This document shows positions 1 through 12,400 of a stretch of DNA of 64,000 bases, one piece after another. Numbering within the stretch: position 1 is the stretch's first letter; every line of letters starts with the position of its first letter. Under the pieces are notes generated by a model that was not told the origin of the DNA, searched no databases, and saw only the letters and a program-made list of their open reading frames with translations. Made by a program: the position numbers and the translations under genes. Source of the stretch: Rhizophagus irregularis. Its lineage: Eukaryota > Glomeromycota > Glomeromycetes > Glomerales > Glomeraceae. The stretch spans positions 248,001 through 312,000 of the forward strand of contig NC_089450.1 in the NCBI RefSeq assembly GCF_026210795.1, in the 5' to 3' direction.

Positions 1-52
1 TTTCAGATACATTATATATAAAATTACAATAAAATTTCATATTCATTACTTC

Positions 53-2070
53 TTAACATATTAAGTATATAGAGATATAAAAATTATCAGAAGAAAATGC
101 ATTAATTTTACTCTGACTAAAATTCTTATCACTTAAATAACAATTTACTTGTGAAATATCTGGAAATCTACATATGAAAGATGTAGGTGGTATAGTTTGA
201 CCATTTCAATTTTTATGATTATTTCGATATTTGTAGTTTTTTGCAAGCTTTACAATGTGTTTCTACATTGCAAAGGTAAAAATTATGAAAATTATTTCAT
301 TATAAATTCAAAGCAAAGATATCACATACTTCCAAAGCAATAACATGACTAATCGCAAACTTTACTAATAGGATTGAAGTCTTTTCAACTGGCAGCTTTA
401 TTGTAAGAAATAGCCAAAAATGGTAAAATCCATCATACTGTAAGTTCATGAAAAATGATTCCATCTATTTACCTAGTTATCACAAAATTTTAATTCAATA
501 ACATACTATAAAATATAACAACTTCTTTGTAAGAATATACTTATATTCAAAAATATATTAACTTCAGCCAAACTGTCTTTTCTTTATAATTGCATATTAA
601 TCAATTTGCAGGTTTGCAACTGTGCTTTCATGATGTCCTTTTTTTGTTGGAGTAGTATACATTTTAGCAGTTTTATTTTTGAATTGAGAATTGTAATATC
701 ATTAACTACATAAAAAAAGTCAGGCCTTTTTCTTGACTCTGGTATAACACAATTTAAGACAAGTTTGTACTCCCTTAGTAGATCAAAAAAGAAGAGTTTA
801 TAATTGGATAAAGAACCATGTAATAGTACTCTTCTTCTGTTATTTTTTCCATTATGTTTGATGAAACTATTAGTAAGCCATTATATCTGTGTAATGTATC
901 AGAGAAAGAACTTTGTGAACCACAAACTCGTAGATAGCAAACAAAATATGATGAAACAAGCATACTTATAAATTATTGAATAAGCATATTACATCTCTAC
1001 TTAGCTTCATTTTTCCACCATTCATAAAGATATCTTCACTAATGAAATGGTTACAAGTTGCTTCATGAAGAAACATTGAAATCTCTTGTGAAAGCAGAGA
1101 GTTTTTAATGGTATATGAATTTAATTTTGTAATTTCTGCCCATTCTCAATTCGTAAATATCTTAGGATATAGACATGGCCAACAGAAAACCATGATTGAT
1201 GATAATGCTCTAAATGAAATGATGAAAAATTTTAAAAATCTTGATATAATTAATCATTATAAATATGAATGTTATACTTTAGAAATACTTACAAAGATTC
1301 GTAAATATTTTCGTAATTTAGACTTTCTTGTTTCACTTTTCTGAGTACATCTTTTTGATAATTCTAAAATTTATCTGTTACATTAATATCACTGACTTTT
1401 CACTAAAAAAAAAAGAAAACTGAGATATGCACAAAATATAAACAAAAATCTGACGTGAAACATACTTTAACTGCTAGCTCGTATTGCAATTCTATTGAAA
1501 TATCATTAAGATCAAATTTTATTTTCTCATCCTCAACACTTATGGCTGAATTAATATACTCATCAAATGAGATATTAGACAATTTTGCCTGTATTGACTG
1601 TATTGTAAAAAATTATTTTTCAAAAGCATTATCATGATAATTAATAAACATAATTAGTACTTACTCTTTCAGAATAATTCAAACTATTTACTTTCCCTGC
1701 TTTTTGGTATTAAATTCTTTGGATTCATCAACTATTTACCCATCATTAATGATCACATCTTTTATATCATATAGTATACTATCTTGTAACTTGTTATTAA
1801 GGTTAACAGGTATGATCTCTGAGTTAGATAATGAATTCTCATCCTAGTATTTCTTCAAATTTCACAGAGCACTTTAGTATGATTTATTACTGCCATATTA
1901 GGATAAAAAATTTAATACTCACAGTAACATTAAGCTTGGGCTTATCACCTATAGCTAGGAGAAGAAGAGCATATTCTGACCTTTCTAGATAGTATAGAAG
2001 CGTAGGTTGCATCCTTATTAGAAAGTTTGTCATCAGCATCATCATTAGAAATGTCATTACTATTGGAAAA
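53..2070 (-). pseudogene. Decayed multi-exon PD-(D/E)XK-like family gene
   Basis: On the minus strand several coding stretches lie in order. An acidic Ser/Asp-rich part is at about 2070-1980. A disrupted stretch with in-frame stops is at 1842-1681. A clean 44-codon exon is at 1597-1466 and a 16-codon basic exon at 1340-1293, both phase 0 with good GT-AG borders. Further coding lies at about 1090-970 and 963-584, and a last part is at 167-53. Around 790 the frame slips: one frame ends with a stop after LYPIINSSFLIY while the other continues as YKLFFFDLLREYKLVLN. The following RPDFFYVVNDITILNSKIK resembles a PD...(D/E)xK site in which the Glu before IK is Lys. From memory, related Rhizophagus proteins have SEIKP there. 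The frameshift, stops and lost catalytic residue suggest a dead copy. The function is at most nuclease-like and unproven. Confidence 0.55.
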
Positions 2071-2079
2071 GTTACATTA

Positions 2080-5000
2080 ACGTTTATATGATGCTAGTTC
2101 ATCAATTTTTTTGGTGACTAAGTTAATAGCAGAAACAGTGGTTCGTTATTGCTTAATAATTCCTTTCTGTTAAATTTTAGCATTATTAGCTTTAATCTTC
2201 TTATTGTTACGTTTACGCTGGATGGCTTTTTTTGCGAGCTCTTAAAATTAAATATATTATATAATTTAATAAAAAAAAAATTGAAAAAAAATTGTATTAA
2301 ATAAGTCAAAAATAACATTTAAAATTATCTTTAATACTTTAAGTAAACTTGTAGAGTAGGCAAAAATACATATATTATATATTTTTTAAAAAAAATTGTA
2401 TATTAAAAATTTTTTTTTTATAAATTTTTGTTAAAATTTACACATTTATTCTTAATAAAGAATTTAATAAAATGATGTAATAAAAATTTTAAAAAATGCA
2501 TAATGAAAACTTTAATTACTAATATAATACAAGTTACAAATTAGTAACTTTATTTTAAAAGTATAAAATTAATATGTTAAATTTATATTTAAATTGCTTA
2601 AATTATTAATTATAATAATAGGTTCTATTATAATACTAATATTCTTAATAATATAAAATTAATAATCATTTTTAAAGAAAAGTAATGTACAGTCATCCTC
2701 CCATATAGTCACTACCCTCTGTATAATCACAACTCCCTTATTACTTATTAGCACATTTAAATTAATTAAAAGCCTTCCCTTTAATCACATCATATATAAT
2801 TTTTATAGTCACACCATTTTTTTTGGTTCCAAAGGGTGTGATTATATGGGAGGATGACTGTATTAACTTTATTAATAAAAAAGCTTATTTATTATTACTA
2901 TTATAAAATATTATACTTTTGATATTAAAAATTTCAGAATTATAATTAAAAATGAATTATTAGTAAGTCCCTAAATTTGTTAAATTTGCTTGTTATAAAA
3001 TTACCAATAGTATTTTATAAAAGAATTCCAAAAGGACTCAACACTTTCATATTTATAATCTTTAAAATAACACTATCTAATATATCTAATAGATAAGTAG
3101 GATAGCTATTCTAACAGGATGGTGTCTAAGATTACTTGAAACTTTATCATATTAGCTTACTATTGCATTAATTCATAATTTAAGATACTTTCACCAATCC
3201 AGAATTTCATTAGTCATTACTGCTTTATTACTATCCATTTAGCGATCCCAAGGAAAAGACAGTAAGCATAGATTCTTGATTATAAAGCAAGAAAATCAAT
3301 TTTTGGGTTGTTCCAAAGGTCGCAAATATTTGTCAGAGGCATGTGTGCAACAACATTCATCTATTAATCTTAATTATCCATTTGGTTAAGTTCCAAACAA
3401 CAATGTTTATACAAGTTATCATTATTTAATTGAAACTTTCCTTAATTAATATGATTTGCGTTTTACAGTAATTTCCTATCTAATTTCTAAAAAAAGCAGC
3501 ATGTATAGTTATTAAATTTATAAGAAAATCGAGTGAATCTGCGAATATCCGAATATCCGGACTTTATCCAATTAATATCCAGATTATTCGGATTCACATT
3601 AATATCAACGGATAATCCTAATTGATCTTCATATTAAATAACACAACTGATATTGAAAGTTATTATGCAGCCAAATTAGGATCATGTTGTTTTGAACATA
3701 CTTATATTTTTTAGATAAATTATTATTGCGTAAATATTTTTGATATTTTTGACGCATTACGTCATATAGACTATTATCACATGTTTACTATGCTTTTCAT
3801 ATTGGTTATTAGGTATGGTGGTTAAAATATCATCCGAACTGCTTTGCAGTTTTGGGGGATATTCCTACCCAATAACTATTATTTACCGGCGGTATATAAC
3901 ATAAATGTATTTTTGAATGAAATTTGACGATATAGAAGTAGGAAAGAAAGAAAGCATAAGTGTTAAATATTATATAAAAAGCATTATTTACTAAATATAA
4001 TTTCATTTACCAAGTATAGTTAAAGTTTACTGGAATATTCATTGAGGTATATAAAGAAAATCTTTTCTTTCCATTGAGGCATTAATATCACATTACCTAC
4101 ATGAATTATATATTATTGTTCGTTGGAGGTTGATCGAAACCCTTCGTACCTAACTTATTTTTTTCCGAGGAAAAAAAAGAGAGTCAAATCACGTGAGCAC
4201 CAGTTTTTGAAACGCAGTCAGGGAGAAAAAAAATTCCCGATTTATTTGCTATTTATTTCTACACAAACCAAAACAATATATAAATATAATTATTTAACTT
4301 GCAGTCATTTTATTTTTGATTCATAGTCTGTTGCAAAATTCCATAATATGCATGCAACAGGAAAAAATAAATAAATAATAGCCGAAAGTTTGATATACAT
4401 TAGAATGATTGGTTATACTGCATCAAATAAAAGTTATGATAAAAAGCACTTAGTCTCATGCAAACGAATATGCGAATATCAGAAATGGTAAAATGTCCGT
4501 TTTAACTTTGAAACATCTTACAAATCCGATTAATAATTTATATTATAAAAAGAAAAAAAATAAAGGAAAACTCAATTAACAATTATAAATATTAGTTAAT
4601 TGAGTATGGATAAATAATGAGATCATAAAAATGATATTAATATATGGCTGTAATAAGTCAAAAATGTCTGCGAGATATTTTTGTGCAATATTAAATTATT
4701 ATCTAAAATTAGTACATCAAAAACAGTATGCACAATAGCCAAGTTTAGGAGAAAAAAAATGTTTTTATTTATCCAAAGTTAATCAACTTGCACTATTTAC
4801 CATTTTAAAACCTTATTAAACGCGTATTGTACATCCGAGTTTTTATCTTTTTTTCATAATAAAAAAGATCTTGTATTATCAGATAACGAATTATTAATAA
4901 CAAATCAAATAACCTAATACTGAAATTCCTAAAATTTCCGAAATTCCGTAACGATAAGATGAATTGTATCTTGTATACAAGAATCTAAGGTTAATGTTAA

Positions 5001-5155
5001 GATATTTTTATTTTATTTTATTTCATTTATTTTTTATTTTTTTTTCTTAAAAGGATGATAATTGAATTTATTTACAAAAAAAAGTCCTTTCATTAAGAAT
5101 ACTCCTAATTTTTAGTATATTACCTACATATATATATACTGTGTAAATTTTTTTT
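2080..5155. other. AT-rich intergenic region with one MITE
   Basis: No convincing gene is seen here. It holds the MITE at 2690-2860 and a GAATATCCG-rich hairpin near 3534-3596, where GTGAATC on the left pairs with GATTCAC on the right. Long homopolymer runs fill the rest. Short reading frames, such as one at 4123-4326, have biased composition and no splice or promoter support. Confidence 0.5.
2690..2860. mobile_element. TA-flanked MITE (Tc1/mariner-type ends)
   Basis: A 171-bp non-coding element starts CAGTCATCCTCCCATATAG and ends with its inverted match CTATATGGGAGGATGACTG, apart from one mismatch. It is flanked on both sides by TA (2688-2689 and 2861-2862), as expected for a TA target duplication. 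Inside are sub-terminal repeats of the form GTCAC...CCCT. TA duplications and CAGT ends are typical of Tc1/mariner/pogo elements. No transposase is present, so it is non-autonomous. Confidence 0.75.
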
Positions 5156-6449
5156 TTATGTTTCAATCGTTGAATTAGTTTGTACGATGGAACTTTGAGA
5201 CCATCTTACATTTGAAATGGTACTTAAACTCATATCAGCATCATTTATATCTTTTGGATATAATTGACTATAAAACCAAAGAGTAAATTAGTATAAAAAA
5301 GTATAAAGTATGCACAAAAAATCAATGAATTAATTACTCAAAAACTCACCCACGAATAATACCAATAATAGCAGCCATTATCATAATTACATAACAATTA
5401 TTTGTTATAAAACTCAATATAGTTGGTAAATCAAAATTTGCTTTGACTTTAATAGAGCAAATAGCCCATGATAAAAAAGAAATAGAAGACCAGCTTACGA
5501 TCACCATCAGAGCAAAGTTTATTGTCTTTAACTACAAGTATAAAAAAAGTTAAAAAAAGTTAAAAAAAGTTAAAAAAAAGTTTAAAACAGTTTAAAACAG
5601 GTTAAAAATAAACTTATTTAATTTACCTTTTTAAGATAAGCATTATAAGGTTCATTTCTTCCATTCGTCAATTTAACACTCTCTTGAGTTAAAGCAACCA
5701 ACAATCTTCCATACTTAAACAAACATAAGTTAAAAACTATGTTTGAAATACTTAATATAATTAATAAAATTCCTTGAGATATTACAAAACTATTCCGTTC
5801 ATTTATTGATTGAAAATAACCTCTTAAACATGAAAGAACAAAAATTAACGATCCAACAGTTATAATAAATATCCAATAAATAAATAAAACTGATTGATAT
5901 GCTGGAATGAATTTTGCCTGTTTACAAGCCGTTTGTCGATGAAAGGTTAGTTTTGGTATTGCTTTAAATCTAAATAGAGAAAAATTTTTTAGCATAAGAA
6001 TTCATAAGAGAGGAGTAGTAAATTAATTTTGTACTTACATTCCTGCAATATATGTTGCGATGGCGAATTGAACAAAAGCCCAGCCCGAAAAGTTTATAAT
6101 ACTTCTCAATATAAAAGCATTTGGCATTAAATTAAAGGCAACAAATATTAAATAACAAATTCTAACTAAAAATTAAATCAAATTTCTTGTTATTAAACTT
6201 TATAAAAACAATAAAGAATTCTTTCTTTCAAAACAACTCACATGAAGAATGTAGAACAACCCAAAGAAGGAAACCAGTTATAGGTTCAAAAATTCGATCA
6301 CTCCATAAAAGAGAATTATCATGAAAACGTTTATATAATAATAATGAGAAAGCGGACAAGCTTTCTATTGCACAAAATATAATCATTATATAATATAATG
6401 GTAATAACGGTAATGATGGGGTAAAGTTAAAATGTGAATTAGGTGACAT
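5156..6449 (-). CDS. Multi-pass membrane protein, five exons (paralog 1)
   Basis: Five exons can be joined: 6449-6242, 6165-6039, 5969-5627, 5531-5350 and 5267-5156. They give 323 residues with GT-AG introns of phases 1, 2, 0 and 2. The start is the ATG of MSPNSHFNFT. The protein has about seven hydrophobic helices separated by short loops and ends with a Ser/Thr-rich tail ending STIET. Conserved blocks shared with the gene at 25286-26639 are FEPITGFL.W, FKAIPKLTFHR and a LV.LT.ESV loop. No enzyme motif is visible. A receptor or transporter role is possible but not shown. Intron 3 (5626-5532) holds short tandem repeats of GTTAAAAAAA and AGTTTAAAAC. I do not recognise a named family beyond a Rhizophagus-type paralogous group. 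Confidence 0.85.
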
Positions 6450-7649
6450 TTTTTTATAGAGAAACCGTAGTTAATTGCGGGAATATTAATACGATATGAA
6501 AAATATGAATTATGAATGGGACAAAGAAATGAATTCTAAAAAAAACAAAGAAAAAATCTTATATAAATAATACGTTCGTAATAATAATTAAAGAAAGTTT
6601 TTTTTTCTTAAAAAAAAAGAAAGAAAATATTATATTAAAATTATTAAAAAAAAAATATTTTGCAATTAATTATAATTATATTTATATCGTTTTTTTTTCC
6701 ATTTCGTTTTTTAGAATATTACGTAAAAATCAATAAAAACTGGCAATGTAATGATCTTCATTAATGCACCCATTGATGTAAATAGATGTAAATAGTGAAA
6801 TTCCGGAATAGTTTCCATTTATAAATTCTTATTCACGTTTTCATTAATTGGATAATTAATTTGTGCATAACATTTTAAGTACTATTATTAATCTGATAAG
6901 GGTCGGATTTTGAACGGATTTACCTTTATAAATTTATATGTACAAAAATGTTACCTCCCTAAATAAACACATTGGCTTTTTATAATTGTATCACAAAAAT
7001 ATTTCAAACCGTTACCGGACCATTTAACTTTTTCAAATGTTACAAATAATAATACGACATTTTTTTCTTTCTTATATTATAAATATTTATTATTTTATTA
7101 AACTTAAAAATTCTTTTTCTTTTTTACTTCAATAAATCTTTTTCTGAAATTCATTATCGATTAGAATTTTTAATGCTCGTTAAAGTTAATTATGAGATAT
7201 CGTACAATTTCACTTTAAGAAGCACAGGAAATAAACAATTAGTCACTTGTGTACGATTGTTTTAAAAATAGATCGCAATTCGTGGGGAATGTAACTTAAA
7301 ACCTGTTTTACTTTATCGAGAGATTGTCGATTATATACAATTTTTTAAAAAATGTTTTTATGATTAATTCGATGCTAATCAAAATTTGTCATTTAGATTT
7401 GGTAACATAATATATTTTAGGAAAGCGGCTAACAAAACGTGCGTAATTGGGAAAAATCAATGGTTTTATATGTTGTAGATCTTCCAAAGAAGTGTTTTTT
7501 TATCATCCAGATTTTATACAGTATATGTTACGGTAAAATGTTTAGAAAACAATGATCCAAAAGATTTTTTTTTTTTGCTTTGATTTTATTTTATTTATCA
7601 CTTCAGAAATTCACAAATAAAAATCATGCGGCTTCATTTCTAATTCTGT
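6450..7649. other. Intergenic region
   Basis: This is an AT-rich stretch between the membrane-protein gene and the 3' end of the ATPase gene. I see poly-A/T runs and no supported gene, repeat or RNA. It should contain the promoter of the membrane-protein gene, but no clear TATA element stands out. Confidence 0.4.
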
Positions 7650-9091
7650 TTACGTAGTAAAGTTGTACTCGTTGGCACTCTCCGCAATGTATTGCGGGAA
7701 CTTAAACTTACTCTTAATGTATAATTCTATTGGACGAGATTGGAATGTTACGCTACGTGCTTTATGATGGTATGTAAATATGTTCATTCCGTTAAATCCT
7801 TCAACTTTCCCGAAAACTTTCTTAAATTCTAAATAGCCAACCTCTTTTGATTTAAGCAATGTGCCAATGATGCTCCTCCCTTCTTGAGTTAAATCAAGTT
7901 TCGCAATATCGAATTTTTTCTCAACTTCAAGTAAGATATTCTCTTTTATATCTGTATAAAAAGAGTAAAATCATGTATGTGCTTTAAAAAATATATACTG
8001 TATTATCAAATTCAATTTTACCTTCAAGAAGTTCTCCATTTTTTAATCTTTCTGCTACAAATTTCAACTCCCTAATATTTCCTCCAACTAATCCATAAAT
8101 TTTATCCGCATCTTCAGGACTAATCTTAAGTTTTTGGATCAAAAAATTCACTGACTCATCCTTATTAAGGTCTTCAACTTCAAATATATGTGACTTTCGT
8201 GCTAAAAATATATATACATATATATATATTATTATTAGTTATACTTATAAATTCAGTATTTCTAAATTTCATTACTTACATGATTGCAATATTTGAGTAA
8301 ATTTTTCACCACCACAAATAAATACTGCAATATATGTTCCGTTATTAGCATTATACTCTGCATCATCTTGAAGAATTTCAAGAATTTTTGGATCTATATT
8401 ATCAATATTATCATAAATAATAACTGGCGGGTTGTCATACTGTTCTTTGTATATCTTTGCGGCTTTTGTAAAGGCATTCAATGCTCTCTTCAATTTATCA
8501 ATTTTATTAACTCCTGCTTTATCTGCAAAAAGTATTAATGATTATTAGCAACAATTATTAATAATAAGTTAATGATAAGTTTAAATCAAAAACTTTTTTA
8601 CCAAAAAATTTCTGTATCAATTGAAATAAAAATGAACTATCTTCTTTAAATGTGAAATCATGTATACTTCCAAATGATTTTTCAAAATTTTCAATATTAT
8701 AAGGAGTATCAACATATATAACTCCTTGTCCAACTTCATTTGCCATTTTTTTAGCTAATGTTGTCTTTCCATTTCCTTTATTTCCATAAATAATATGGTA
8801 ATTTGATTGATCTTCACCTGGTTGAAAAATTTTCTCGAAATATTTTGCAATTTCAGGTCGAGAAATAAATTTACTATCTGGTATATCCATTTCAGGTCTA
8901 GTCCCAATTTCCATTCTTTCATTAATTTTACGCTTATTGGTCCGATTTATATAGGGATAAAGAAATTTATCAATTACTAAATAGAGACAAATAGATCTAG
9001 TTAAATATGTAAAAGTAGTAGTAATAAAGGCACCAATAACAGTAAAATTAATAATTAAAAGAATGGGATCAATAACCATCTTCCTCCACAT
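7650..9091 (-). CDS. Membrane-anchored AAA-type P-loop ATPase
   Basis: Exons 9091-8602, 8522-8280, 8201-8022 and 7951-7650 join in frame (all introns phase 1) to 404 residues. Residues 8-47 contain one or two hydrophobic helices, followed by a basic stretch. The ATPase core follows. The Walker A motif GNKGNGKT is at 103-110, a YVDTP strand is near 126-130, and the Walker B-like VIIYDNID is at 197-204. A strand ending FICGGEKF is near 231-238, and a C-terminal lid with LVGGNIREL is near 281-289. This layout fits AAA/STAND-type ATPases (ATPase_2 or AAA_16-like). The start is uncertain. The same frame runs on upstream from M9091 through SSPISNNWSTQK until an in-frame TAA at 9220-9218, beyond which another open stretch begins at 9487. 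The N-terminus may therefore be longer in an intact allele. Confidence 0.8.
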
Positions 9092-9217
9092 ATAAAAAGG
9101 AAATGTATAATATTCTCTTAAAAGTAAAGTTTGAAATGTATTAATTTTAACATTTTTATATTTTTGAGTAGACCAGTTATTAGAAATTGGAGATGATGTT
9201 AAAAATGAATAATTTTT

Positions 9218-9487
9218 TTAAAAAAAAAAAGTTTGAACTTTTGTATTTTTATTTATCAAATTGGACAAATTGAAAGTTGAATAATTTGTTTTTAAAAATA
9301 AAGGTTGATTTTTATTTTTCCAATTAAACAAATTAAAAGTTGAGTAATTTAAAAGTAAAGGTTGATTTTTATTTTTCCAATTAGACAAATTGGAAGTTAA
9401 GTAATTTGTTTTTAAAGACAAAGGTTGAAATAGATTAAATTTTGCATTTTTTAATACAGAATTTTGTAAAACTTTAGTAAAATACAT
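9218..9487 (-). pseudogene. In-frame upstream reading frame of the ATPase gene, with internal repeats
   Basis: This 89-codon frame begins MYFTKVLQNSVLKNAKFNLF and ends at a TAA (9220-9218) inside a T11-A7 tract. It is in the same frame as the ATPase start downstream. The beginning is Lys-rich and free of acidic residues, which would suit a mitochondrial presequence. The remainder consists of about three copies of a ~20-residue unit of the form NLSNWKNKNQPL, also seen as DNA repeats. It could be a broken N-terminal extension of the ATPase, a sequence error, or an unrelated short ORF. I favour a broken or mis-sequenced extension. Confidence 0.4.
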
Positions 9488-12400
9488 TTTTCTTTTCTTT
9501 TTTTAATTTTTTTTTTTTAAAAAAAAAAGATATAAATCTATTTATATATATATATTAATTAACAATACCTTATTATTTGCAATTATTAAAAAAAATTGTT
9601 TTATTAACAAATATGACTTTTTTAATATAAATTGTGATTAATTTTGACTTTTAATATCTAAAGCAATAAATAGAGTTATGAACTGAATGATTAATAAATC
9701 ATCACATTTTAATAATTATATGCAATCAATTAATAAAGGAATAATTTTTTTTTGAGATATTTTGTAAGTATATCTTAATATATAATTTAATAAACTTAAA
9801 TATCTCCTTCAGAAATAAAAAAAAAATAAATTAGAAAATGAAAACTCATCAAAAATCAGAAATATTCATCCATATAGATAATAAAATTCAATCTGTTTGA
9901 ATTATATTTCATTTTTAATATTTAGTCAATAGAATAATTCATTTTTTTAAGTTATCCTATAATGTTAAATATAAACCCTAATAGCCAATATATAATTTAG
10001 GAAATGTAGTTATCTCTTTCCAAAAATAGATAGGAAATATTTGAATAAATTGGCCATCCGTTAATCATCTGAATTATAACATTAGCAATAAATAGCCAAT
10101 TTTAATAAAATTTTATAAAAATATATATTATATATTACAATATTATATTGCAATTTCTATTTGAACACAAGGTGTTTGAATTAAGGTTGCTGGAGAAATT
10201 AGGGGGTTTTGGCAAGTTGGCAAAATGCCGAAATGCCAAAACTTTGCTGAAACTATATGAAAGTTTTATTAAAAAGTTGGCGAAACTCTGGAGAAAAGTG
10301 AAACCTGACGAAACTTATTATAAATGCTGAAATTGCCAAAACCTTGCCGAAACTATAATAAAATTATAGTAAAATCTTGGAGAAACTAATCATAGAATTT
10401 TGAGTTTAGTTTATTACAGGAATAACTTTAGTTTGAATCTGGATTATATAATTATTGTTATTTTAACTAAAAATATAAACTTCAAAATTAGTAGATAAAT
10501 GGATTTTTACCTATTTTACAAGTTTATCTAAAGTATCAAAGGTGCTTTTGAATGTCAGTTTTGACTTTATTTATGAATAATTAATTTTGCTAATTATTCT
10601 TAAAAAAAATTTAGGAAATAGTCATCAAAGACAATTTTTTATATATAAGTCAAAAATGGTATTTAAAACCCATTTAATGCTTTAAATAAACTTGCAAATC
10701 AGTTAAAAATACATATATTATATAAAAAAAGTAAAAGGGTATATTTATCATTCGATGTCATTATATTTTACATTTGACCATACTTCAAACACCTTATATA
10801 AACTTAAAATTTTATATTATTTTATAAGTTTTATAATTACTATTTTTATATTTTTATATAACTAGTAATTTATTCTAATAATGAATATATATGTCACAAT
10901 TATTTTAAAGATAAGAATAATTTATGAAGTTGTAATATATTATGTAAATCTGTAATTCACAAAGTTGCAATATATCATATAAAATTTATAAAGAATTTAG
11001 ATATAATTATTTATATTATTCAAATAAGAAAAATGTATAATTAATTTGTATTATTACTGCAAAAAAATCTTCATTATATATATGCTATCTAAATTATTTC
11101 AGAATGCCATAATTATAATTTAAGATGCTATAATTCATTCAATTATAAAAATTCTAATTTTAGCTAAAATTATATATTACTTATATCTTCAATTAAAAAT
11201 ATTTTTATATTCATTTTTATAATCTTTGTAAATTTTACCATATAATTATTATTAGTAATAACTTTTTAATTTTTATTATTATTCTAGATTTTTATTAAAT
11301 CAGATAAATATTTATATAAGTTATTTATATAAGAGTAAATTTATTCATCGCACGTGCGATGCATCGCCACTTTCCTTTTTTGTAAATTATTTATGTTGAT
11401 CAACCTGCTTATACATCGCCACCCCCCTTAAAATGGCAATGATAAACATAAAAATTTGCATCGCACGTGCGATAAATAAATTATTTCTTTATATAAAATT
11501 AATTATTTATACTTTGCAGATTTTTTTAAAAACTAATAAAACTAATAAAATTTATATAGTATTTCAAATTTATTATTTATACTATTTTCTATTTTTTTTA
11601 AAATATTTTCAATATTTTCATTATTAGTATTTTTACTTAAACTATTATTATTTTTATCTTCAACTAAAGATTTTTTATTATCTTTTAATGGTATTAATAA
11701 TTTTTTTTTAAAACTATTTAATATTTAATAATAAATAATTAAAACAATGTTCATGATTATTCTTTAACAAATCCAAACATTGTTTATGATAAGCATATCC
11801 ATATATTATTAAAACAATATTATTATTAGATAATAGATCTACATTATTAGATAAACATTTATTTACATTACAAAACCTATTTTCAGAAGGTTTAATTTTT
11901 GTATTCTAAGTAAACTTTTATATCAATACTAATTTTAAAAGTTAGAAAACTAAAAGTTGAATATTTGTTATTACAGTATATACAACCTAGTTCCAATAAA
12001 AAAATTTTTAAATGGCCAATTTTTTTATATTATGTAATACTTAATCCTATAATTTTATTGGTCAGATTTATTTAATTTAAGTTATAATTCTTAATTCTAG
12101 TTAGAATTATACACAATTTTAGTTAGATTTACATAGTTAATAATTAAATAAAAGTAATTTTGACCAGATTTACATGTAATTCTGGTCAGAATAAAATGGC
12201 CAAATATTTAATTTAATAGTAAAATATTTCAACTTTGAATTGCTACTACTTTATTAAAAAATACTTTACAGAAAATTTAAAAACATAGTTTTATTAACAG
12301 TTAAACTTAATCTGATTTATTGTTGTATGTTTATACTTTATGTTTATCTTTTTTTTTAAATGAATAGTAATGATTTAAATTTCATCAAATTTAATTGTTA

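Noticed and set aside
1108-1344. 78-codon plus-strand frame starting MVYEFNF
   Set aside because: It overlaps, on the other strand, a 16-codon exon with good splice borders and further minus-strand coding of the decayed PD-(D/E)XK-like gene; the minus strand explains the sequence better.
8284-8538. 84-codon plus-strand frame
   Set aside because: It is the antisense of exon 2 of the AAA-type ATPase, which carries the Walker B strand; no independent support.
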